Shown: positions 41,881 to 57,651 of the stretch, piece after piece
Numbering within the stretch: the first letter of the stretch is position 1
Layout: every line of letters begins with the position of its first letter
Assembly (NCBI RefSeq): GCF_002078875.1
Contig: NC_034413.1
Location: 66,212,802 to 66,276,801, forward strand
DNA length: 64,000 nucleotides
Reading direction: 5' to 3'
Origin: Numida meleagris
Lineage: Eukaryota; Chordata; Aves; Galliformes; Numididae
Notes under the pieces: generated by a model
The model's input: the letters and a program-made list of their open reading frames with translations, nothing else
Database searches by the model: none
Told to the model about the DNA's origin: nothing
Position numbers and translations under genes: made by a program

Positions 41881-42204
41881 AAAAGGAGGCTATAAGAAAG
41901 AAAGGGACAGGCTCTTTAGCAGCGTCTGTTTCAATAGAACAAGGGGAAATGGTCTCAAACTAAAAGAGAGGAGATTTAGATTGGACATAAGGTAGAAGCT
42001 TTTTGCGATAAGAGTGATGAGGCACTGGCACACGTTGCCCAGAGAGGCAGTGGATGTCCCATCCCTGGAGATACCCAAGGTCAGGCTGGATGGGGCTCTG
42101 AGCACCAGACTGAGCTGCAGGTGTCCCTGTTCACTGCAGGAGAGTTGGACCCAATGGCCCTTAAGGGCCTTTCCAACTCTAACGACTCTGTGATTCCATG
42201 ATTT
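41881..42204 (+). mobile_element. CR1 LINE 3' fragment, plus orientation, followed by T-run
   Basis: It shows the blocks 'gacaggctctttagcagcgt', 'gaacaaggggaaatggtctc', 'ttgcccagagaggcagtgga' and 'ggatggggctctgagcacc', and ends with GACTCTGTGATTCCATGATT. The copy is about 324 bases and is followed by a T-run (42203-42214). The encoded C-terminal RT frame is broken by differences from consensus. Confidence 0.95.
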
Positions 42205-44079
42205 TTTTTTTTTTACTTAAGAAAATATAGCACATATTTTTGAAGACTGGTCCTTCAACTAAAGGTTTGTTTAGTAGGAAACTTGCAAGAAGTGGCAAGT
42301 CTAATTTATATTTTCAGTTTTTGCATTGGGAAACTATATACATTGGATCTAACATAAAACGAAAGGCAAAACTTCAGAAATGAAGAATAGAAAACCATTT
42401 ATTGGAAAACAGAATGGATGCATATAAAAGCATTTTTCTATATACAAAGTTAGCCATGGATAAAAAAAAAAGCTACTATTATGAACTGGGCAAAAGGGAG
42501 GAGGAATGATTCTGTCAATTACAGTACTGGCAGTTTTTCCTAGCTTTTTCATCACTTAATTTGCAGTATTCTAAGGTCTTTCAGTCAGTATTTTTATTCT
42601 TAAAAATTGACAGCAAGGGTCAGATCAAACCTTACATCTAGTTACTGTTGCAGCCCTGCAGGTTCAGTCAAAAGATCCTTATTGTATGATAGTTCCCTTC
42701 CAATTTCTTTTGGAAGAGTGTGGGAATGTCAAAACTTCTGTATTCCTGCATCAAGATGTTTGGATCTACAGTTGCTCTGAATCGCCCAGTCAGACAAATA
42801 AAAAGAGAGCATGAATGCCCAGAAGATGGTTCGGGATTTACCTTACTGAACCTGGCAGTTTAAAACACTTTTCAAGTAAATTTGTAATTAATGCCTTTAT
42901 TCCCTTGTTTCACACCTTCCATCTCTTGTCTGGGTTTTCTGTTACTGCTCCATCCCATCCCATGTCAGTACCATGCTGTGTGGGGGAGCACTCAGAGGTA
43001 GCTTTCTGTAGATCTGAATTTTCTGATTTAGGAGTTCTGAGAGCATTTCAGTAAGCATCTTTGTATCGTTAAAAAGCTGGTTTTCTAAACTGTTTCCAGA
43101 GATTAAGGTGAGATGGCTACATGGGACTTCACGTATCCTTAGCATGTCAAACATTGACTTGCACAGGAGCAACGTATAGCTATGACTGAGGGCAAAGGAG
43201 AACCTGTGCATAGATGCAACCAAATGCCAGCATTTCAACATGCACTGTGTTGATGCCTCCTTAAGTAAATGCTGGCACATTAGCAACCTAGCAAACGAAA
43301 GCATTTGGCTCTAGCAGTTGCTCAGTGGAATGACACTACAGGCTGGAGCTACTATCAATAAATATTGTTTTGGTCCTTCCCTTGGTAGTCTCTGAAATTT
43401 GTCAGTTGAAGTGGGATCTTATGTAGTTATTTTCTCTGGAGAAACAAACATGTTTAAAAAAAGGCTGGCAGAAATGGAGTCATTTATATGTGCCTTCAGG
43501 TTTTAGTGGAAGCAGAGTAACAGGACACTAAAAGTCTTTGTTTTATTTGTGGGCAGGGGTAGTCATTGTGATGGTGACATAACAGCTGCAGATCAGGAAT
43601 GTGAGCCTAGCCACAGGCAGTTTTGAAAGTGGAGGCCTGTTTATTGATGTATGCCTAGGTGTTTTAATTTTTCTTTGTGATTATAGGAGAGTAGAAGGGA
43701 GAAAAGCAGCGATGTCTTCACACTGTGTCTTCCCAAATGAAAAATGCACTCAGTTCTGGATTATCAATACCCAAATGATTGTCTTCACTGTCCTGCTGTT
43801 ATGCTATCTTCATCCTCTTGGTAGCTGCAAAAAAAGAAATGAGTTTTCAGCCTCTTACGGGACTACAGAATAATGTTCTTATGCATGCGATGTAAGAAAT
43901 ATCACAATGTTCAAATGATTTATTGTAGTTACTCTTTTTTCTTTGGATTTTCAACATAATTATGGCCAAATCACAACCTGCATTTTTTTTCACAATTTTG
44001 ACTTACATAACCAAAGATTTTATTAACCAGGGAATGAAGAACATGTTTTTGAAAGGGACTAAGCAGTGAAGTGATGAAT

Positions 44080-44435
44080 GGAACTGTTTCCGAAGCATGC
44101 ACATAAAGTGATATCATCTAGCTAAGGCTGATTTCTGCTCCATCGCTTCAACAGGAAAATAGCTATATTGCTGAAATGATTCGGCTTAGGCTCTATTATT
44201 CGCAGTGGCGCTTGACAGTTATGGAGTTGGAATCCAATTTCTTTCGTCTAAAGCAGGTGTGCCTTAAAAAAATCACTCTGCCACTTCTGTATAACGCATG
44301 GAGGTTGTTGGCTTCTTGCCTGAAAGCATTTCAGTGCACTTATCCCATTTTCATACCGCAGAAGTTGTCCATGAATATCATCCTCGTTTAAATACATGAG
44401 TGAATTCGCTTTATCCCAAAACAAGATAATCGATG
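44080..44435. other. CpG-retaining unique patch in gene desert (candidate conserved element)
   Basis: I count 11 CpG dinucleotides between 44091 and 44432, about three per 100 bases, against roughly one or fewer per 100 in neighbouring non-repeat DNA. No mobile-element family is recognised, and it is not GC-rich enough for a CpG island. A 71-codon frame on the plus strand (44176-44391) spans it but has no domain I recognise. A conserved regulatory element or an unrecognised exon are both possible; this is inference from base composition alone. Confidence 0.3.
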
Positions 44436-44950
44436 ATATGAAAAGCTTTATTTTATGCTAGCACATGGATTTAAGAACCCATTTTGAAGGGCAGTTTTAT
44501 AGAAAGCTGTATTAGCAAGCACATAAAAATGTTGATATTAATTTATTATTCAGGGCTAGAAGGAAGGTGCTCCTTAATCTTGATATATCTGTATTTGATA
44601 TGACAGCTTATCCTTGGTATTAACGTTATATATCCAAGTGCTACTTCCCTTTCTGACTCTAAAATACCTTACCTTAGTTTTTGATAGTGATATATACAAG
44701 TAGCAGTTGTTTATTTGTGAATAGTACATGGCACATTTACTTTATAGGAAAAGAGAGGGCACTTCTACAAGTGCCTGCTGGGATTTAGACAGGTCTGGTT
44801 AGAGTAAGGATTTATTTTAGGTGAAAAAACTGCATGTAATATCTGGAAGAGCAATGTGCATTTTTTGAGGTCAAATAAAAATGTATGCTTGCATGTCTGG
44901 CTCATATTAAATATTTCCACATTTCCAAATACTAAAACACATATTTGGAC

Positions 44951-45010
44951 TTTGTGTGTGTAAATATATATATATGTGTATATATATATACACACGCACA
45001 TATGTATATG
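44951..45010. repeat. TG/TA/CA alternating microsatellite with self-complementary arms
   Basis: GTGTGTGTAAATATATATAT on the left and TATATATATACACACGCAC on the right form almost perfect complementary arms about 20 bases long. This could extrude as a hairpin. It lies in non-genic DNA. Confidence 0.9.
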
Positions 45011-45417
45011 AATGAAACATAAAATGCTGCAAAGGCCCTGTCCTCCTTGGTAAAAATGTGAAAATGATTCAGGATACCTCTGAATACAATGAGCATACAT
45101 AAACAAGTATATGTGTCGAATACATTCAATGTTTTGATGAGGAACCCATCAAACTTAAGCTCAATTAACTAATTAATTACATTCCTTTGTAGTAAGCAAA
45201 TTGTCTGACAAATATGCGCAGCATGTGTAGCTCCATTCTGCTTTTATTTGACTTTCTTTTTTATCTCTTATTACTTCCATGTATTTGTAAAATAATTTAA
45301 GAATATGCAAGCCATTTTCCCCTAGAACTCCATAGGTCAATAGCGTGTGTATTTACAGATGCTGAGCACAGCCTGTGTAACTTGAGCATGATGATTTGTG
45401 GTTTAATGTCTCTTGAT

Positions 45418-45612
45418 CGTAGAATCATAGAATCGCAAAGGCTGGAAAAGAACTCTATGTAGTCCAACCGTCCAGCTGCCACCAATGCTGCCCACTAAAC
45501 CATGTCCCTTAGTACCACATCTACATGTTTCTTGAATACCTCCAGGGATGTTGACTCAACTACCTCCCTGGGTAGCTTGTTCCAGTGTATGACCACTCTT
45601 TTGGAGAAAATG
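45418..45612 (-). mobile_element. CR1 LINE 3' fragment, minus orientation
   Basis: The plus strand starts AGAATCATAGAATCG and continues through the CR1 blocks 'gctggaaaag', 'ccactaaaccatgtccctta', 'tctacatgtttcttgaatac' and 'gaccactcttt'. This is the reverse complement of a CR1 3' terminus, 5'-truncated at about 195 bases. A short duplication, 'tgatgtataca', follows it. Confidence 0.93.
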
Positions 45613-47099
45613 ATGTATACAATGATGTATAAATTGATGTATACAAGAAGAAAGTAATAGCAACGTTAAAGCCACTGACTGTAGCAAAATGCATTTTCAA
45701 ACTTTACCGAAGTCAGTAGTATGTTTAATCTTTGGAAATTCATCACTGGGTTCATTCATATGGAATGTGAATGGCTTGTTGTTGTTTGGTTTACTGGTAA
45801 ATTCCCGTGTTAAAATTGTCAGCTATGAAGTTTGCCTTTTTTAATTACTATTTTCTGAAATCAGTTAGTCTCCTCACTATCCTTATGCTTTAGAATAAAG
45901 ATTCAACAGACAGATAAGCCTAGTGCATTAATATTTAAACTGTTTTTGGGATAATACAGCATCATGATGACTTGCGGTGCATTCATATCTAACTAGATAT
46001 CATTGTTTGGCTTAAATTAATTCTGTTGGCTTAATTAATGCTGTTACTTTAATCCATTTAGAAAGGAGAACAAACAACCCAAGAAGGAAAGCACGATTGT
46101 ATTAGATAAGACAACAGTTACAATATACCTTAAAACTTTCTGAAAAGCTCCCTATTGTACAATTGATGTCATAGTCATCTTGGTCTCTTTGGGACTCAGG
46201 CCAAAGTTGTTGGTAAATGTGGTTCTGCTGGAGAAGGGAACTGTTTAGTTTTGGGTTTTTTTGAGAGTCACCCCTTCCAGCCATGAACAAATGGACTCTA
46301 ATGAGTATTTTGAATCTAAAAGTTAGCGGGAGCGTTTGTCTTCATGTCTGCCACAAAACTTCTTGCTAAATTATCTGGATCTCTCTAAGAGTCAATACAA
46401 ATTAAAAATACGCAAAAGGTTTCTAAGAGAGTGATTGCTATTCTAGCAAGTTCATTAGCCTTCTGAGGAATGCTTTTGGCAGGCTTTGTTTAGTAGAACT
46501 CCAAAACAAAGTAAACCAAAAATGTCAGGAAATGAATTGCAAATCACTTGGCAATATAGATGTGAGAACTAGGAGGTAGATGATGAATAATTTGGGAAAA
46601 TGTATATTGTTCCTCCAGGAATTTTAACTGCACAGAAGGGAACTATATCAAAGATTACAGCAGAGAAAGGGGAAAAACTTTATTAAACGAATATGGGCAG
46701 CACAGCTTTTCCAAATACACTAGCAAAACCATAGACACTGTTTAGTCTGAGGAAAAAAAAGGAGTTCTGCAGCAAAGCTTTTTATTTCCAGCTCCCTGTA
46801 TCTATCCTCTTAGTGTGTTCAGCCTATTCTCTGAAAAATATACTGCTAAAATGAATCTTTCGCTCTAATGTTGTGAGACTAAGTTGAAGATGAGAAATAA
46901 AGTTCAAAGGAAGAAACTGCTCTTCCAAACTGGATAAGGGGCAATTACCTTGCATCTCCTTCCCCAGGAAAGGTAGGTTGGCAAGACTGAGTTAGCTGCA
47001 GGTACAGTCACCTGAGCATCCCTAGGCAGCTGCTGCTGAGGGAAGGAAAGAGGCTGCTCGACTCCAATTTAAGCCAGTTTTTTTTGATAAATCTTGCAC
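45613..47099. other. Gene-free sequence
   Basis: Unique AT-rich DNA up to the decayed LINE; nothing recognised. Confidence 0.6.
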
Positions 47100-48460
47100 G
47101 CCTCTACTACTGTATTTTCCCTGCTTTTTGAAGAGTCATTACAGAAACAGAGCAGAGCAAGAGTTTTAACTCCCATAGCAAAACACAGAGGTGAATCTAA
47201 CAAGAGAGGATTGTAGATGGCACAGGCAAGGCTAATGTGTTCAGTGCCTTATATTCAGTCTTCACAGAAAGGTTAAATGTGACAAAAGGTTTAACATGTT
47301 CAGAATTAGTAAGGAAACAGTAATTCAAGGAAGAGCCAGGAAGGAACTGAATATTTAGGATTAGATAAGTCAGACTGAAGGTCAGTTTGTAAGGTGAAAT
47401 GGCTGGGCCATAAACTGAGATTTGAGTTTATGCTTTGCTAGCTACTGTGCATTAACTCCCCATATAGAAAGCCTTGGTGCATAAGAAGAATTTTACATGA
47501 AACAGGTTAACAGGAGTTCATAGAGTTTACCCAAGCTTACTTAAAGATATGGTTTCTAAATGAGCAATCATTAGCTTTGAGTACTGCTGAAGGAGATTGT
47601 CCCAGTAAACTTGGTATATATCTTTAAATAAGAAAAAAAAGAAAAGGAAAAGCAAGGTGATGACAGCTAAGTGGGTATCTGGGAAATTAGTAAGGCAAGT
47701 TATTAAACAATAAACTCATAATCTCCTCAAGCAAAATGTGGTAAGCAGCCATTCTATCCACCACAAGTAGATACAATTTTATTTTAGGGGGACTTCTGAC
47801 ATAGCTATGGTAATCATGCCAATGGGTCAGATGAAATAAGGAGTTATTCCTGTCTGAGAAGCATTATCAAAGAGTGTGTCAATAGTTTGCTGTCAAGATG
47901 GATACCCTTAGACCCTGATTTTTTTCTGCTATTTGTTACTTTCATTAATGTCTTAGGCAATGAGATGTCACATTTTTGAACGATATCACACTTGGAGGCA
48001 ATGCAATCAGGTTTAGAATGAAAAATCTTTTTGATAAATGGGTGAAACAATTGGAAATCCATGAGACAAAATTAAGTAAAGATATAATAAAGGCTGTGGT
48101 CGCAAAGGAAAAGTCAACTGCATGGTTTCCAAATGGAAAATAAGCCATAAAGTATCTGCAGCGTGGAACACTGAACTGGTTACGGTGCTATAGCAGAAAA
48201 ATATAAATCTCTTGTAAATGTATTAACAAGAGACTTTGAAGCCAGTGGGGAGGCAGTTAGTGGTGCTCACCAGTGCTGTTCCTCAGCTGCATTGCTTCTA
48301 GGATGGGGAGAAATTGCAGAGAATTTAGATGTGAGAAGCAGAAATGGGTTTGACCCCTGATTGGTTTAAGTTTAGGAAAATGAGAGAAAATCAGGGAAGG
48401 GCGGTTGTATTTGTCTTCAAACCTCTAAATGTGTAAAATTCTTTAAGGTTTGTTCAATTT
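47100..48460 (+). mobile_element. Ancient, strongly decayed CR1/L3-like LINE relic
   Basis: Scattered blocks resemble the 3' half of CR1-clade reverse-transcriptase frames. Examples are TTCAGTCTTCACAGAAAGG (47254-47272), a block found in the endonuclease-RT part of such LINEs, and TTGATAAATGGGTGAAACAA with 'ggaaatccatgagacaaaat' (48031-48070), which resembles the region before the C-terminus. No open frame survives and the boundaries are approximate. It is far older than the other CR1 copies in this window. The call rests on pattern memory and is moderate at best. Confidence 0.45.
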
Positions 48461-48969
48461 GTTCACTTATACCTGATCTGATCTGATAAATTAACTCGTG
48501 GGAGGCCTGTCCTCCCAGCATTTCTGCAGTAATAAGGATATGGGTTCCTATGTTCACTATTTAGTGTAATCAGTGCTAGTTAATAAGCATTTATCATCTC
48601 TTATAATTTTTAACTTTTTGGAGGGGTAGCTCATTTGATTGCATATCGCCATGTAATTCAAACAAGACACCATTAAACCCATCAGATTTATTACTAACTT
48701 TGACATTTGCGCTAAGCAAGGCTCACAGATTGAAGGAAACCTGTTAATTCTCTTTTATTCAGAGCATTTCCTTCCTCACATCAAAGCAATGCATGTTCAT
48801 ATCAGTGCCGCCAATCAGTACTTCTGCAGAATGAGCTGTGAAACTGAAGAGTGCTTCAAACAGTTTTAAAAAAATGTGAGATGAATCATTGCTAGAGAGC
48901 TGTGTGTTTACATGTATCATTGATGGCTTGCCATTCTGGACATACATAATATGCAAAGTCTATTTCTAC
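48461..48969. other. Gene-free sequence between LINE relic and candidate transcript end
   Basis: No repeat or exon recognised. If the gene ends at the poly(A) site described above, this is the immediate downstream flank. Confidence 0.55.
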
Positions 48970-48985
48970 TTTTTTTTTTTTTTTT
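48970..48985. repeat. T-run of 16 bases (A-tract on the minus strand)
   Basis: It lies 25 bases past the minus-strand AATAAA at 49011-49016; see the candidate poly(A) site. Confidence 0.9.
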
Positions 48986-50113
48986 CCAGGAATGATTTAC
49001 AGTGTAATAGTTTATTCATGTGAAAAAGGAAGCCTGGTAGTTGATTTAATATTTTCTGTGAAGTGCAACAAAGTTCCACTTCATTTGTGAATGGAAAATA
49101 TCATACTTCATACTTTCACAACTAAAATAATGCTCCAAAACAACCCTGGTAATCTCGGTCTGGTGTTTCCAGAAGGCAACTCTCAACCTCCGCAGGGAAA
49201 GTCCTCTGGGTACAAACACCTTCAGACAACAACTCTGTTTTATCTTGGCTTCTTCTTGCATCTGTTTGGACTTCTCCTGTTAATTCTTTGATAACATGCA
49301 CACCATATTTTCCTACTGTATGGCCAACGTTTGATAGATTTTATATATATACATAAAATTGAAATTGACTCATCTACATCAGCTGCATATCAGTATTGAT
49401 ATAGGAGCTATAATTTAGTATACATATGTACTTGTTAAGAAAATCCATATAGAACTTTAATTATGATATTAAAATCTAATTATCGTTAACAGAATAGAGT
49501 GATTATCTGAATAGATTTTGCTACTATCTCTAATGCCTGATGTAATCAAAAGGAAAAGATGTTGATTTTTTTCCTAACCTTTGCATACAGGTAAATGAGA
49601 GGGCAATCTGCCATTTCGAAAGCTGGAGATTGGCAAATGACTTCATGTTGTGAGCAAGAGGCTAGTTAAGGAAGGCAGTAGGGTTGAAGAACTGGGCAGT
49701 GCCTGGTGGTGAGGGTCAGGGTGCCCTTGCAATTCAGAGAAAGTTCCAGGCTCGGGCTTGACTGCATCCAGGGACATCTCTTCAGGAAATGCTCTGTAGA
49801 TGACTAGTGAATTTGGGAAGGAGAACTGTATTAAGGATGAGCCTAAATATCAGAATAGACACAACTTTTTTCAGTTTTGTATTTGAAGGATTAAACTGTT
49901 CCTTAAGGGAAAATTTTGTACAGGACTTGGATGCAGGGTTAGTTGGCAGCTTAGTGGTCATTAAACTTACTTTAAACAATTTTATAACCTTATTTACATC
50001 TTCCATAAGGTTACTAAGACTTTAATCCTTTTTCCTGTAAACTATTTCAATTATAGTCAGCTATTTTTGTCCTTTTTGCTATAAGAATGTAGTGTTTTTG
50101 GCTGATACCTTAC
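48986..50113 (-). other. Candidate C-terminal tail and 3' UTR of the EGF gene, or intron plus last exon
   Basis: If the GTAAGG after the last EGF module is skipped, translation stops at 50057-50059 and an untranslated region of about 1.07 kb would run to the poly(A) signal at 49011-49016. If GTAAGG is used, a final exon starting in phase 0 must lie further left. One open frame (minus, 49046-49261) follows an AG at 49262-49263 in the right phase and ends upstream of the same poly(A) signal. The bases before that AG are not pyrimidine-rich, so it is a weak acceptor. Both readings are inference. Confidence 0.35.
49011..49016 (-). terminator. Candidate polyadenylation signal AATAAA
   Basis: The minus strand carries AATAAA, then 25 bases, then a run of 16 A (T-run 48970-48985 on the plus strand). 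Position and strand fit the 3' end of the EGF gene. The genomic A-tract right at the expected cleavage distance is also what a retroposed transcript leaves. I found no clear target-site duplication, so the gene-end reading is slightly preferred. Confidence 0.4.
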
Positions 50114-50211
50114 CGTCTTTCCACATGCTGACCCACTATAGCCACTTCTGCAAGCGCAGACATTTGGTTTTATGCATCTGCTTCCAAACAGACATTTTTG
50201 CTCACAAATTG
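50114..50211 (-). CDS. Last visible EGF-like exon, near or at the C-terminus (putative VWDE)
   Basis: The minus strand has a good acceptor (TTTTTATCTTTCATTTGTAG, with a branch-like CTAAAC upstream) followed by a module reading [12 protein letters not shown], then IKPNVCAC, then [12 protein letters not shown]. Cysteine spacing matches the other two exons, but the usual NGG is FGS here. The entry phase is 1, as expected. A donor-like ACG|GTAAGG gives a 98-base exon that leaves in phase 0, unlike its siblings. If that donor is not used, the frame continues for 18 residues ([18 protein letters not shown]) to a TGA at 50057-50059, making this the terminal exon. The sequence cannot decide between a short terminal tail here and a further small phase-0 exon downstream. 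The preceding intron is 5.84 kb. Confidence 0.88.
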
Positions 50212-57429
<7,218 letters not shown>

Positions 57430-57497
57430 TCAAATGAAGAACACAGAAGCTGGAGAAAAAAGGAAGATTTTACTAGAGACTTCCTTACACCATAAAG

Positions 57498-57651
57498 GTC
57501 GTAGGTGTTCCCTCCCTGGAAGCATTCAAGGCCAGGCTGGATGGGGCTGTGAGCAACTCAGTCTAGAGGGAGGTGTCCCTGCCTATAGCAGGGGGCCTGG
57601 AACTAGATGATCTTAAAGGTCCCTTCCAACTCAAACCATTCTATGATCCTT
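57498..57651 (+). mobile_element. CR1 LINE 3' fragment, plus orientation
   Basis: It matches the end of bird CR1 elements: TCCCTGGAAGCATTCAAGG, the GGCTGGATGGGGCT block, the 'ggtgtccctgcc' block, the 'cccttccaactc' block and a terminal CCATTCTATGATCC. It begins only about 80 bases from the EGF exon acceptor at 57416, inside the intron, in antisense orientation to the gene. Confidence 0.9.

Larger units (their letters stand above)
33991..45417. other. Gene-free sequence with scattered CR1 pieces
   Basis: Contains the CR1 pieces at 36025, 39004 and 41881, T-rich tracts, the CpG-retaining patch at 44.1-44.4 kb and a TG/TA/CA repeat. No exon-intron structure was recognised on either strand. Confidence 0.55.

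Noticed and set aside
44765..45129. Ile/Tyr/Thr-rich minus-strand frames
   Set aside because: Central part is the TG/TA/CA microsatellite.
49046..49261. 71-codon minus-strand frame as the certain last exon of the EGF gene
   Set aside because: Phase would fit, but the AG before it lacks a pyrimidine tract; kept only as an alternative in the 3'-end discussion.
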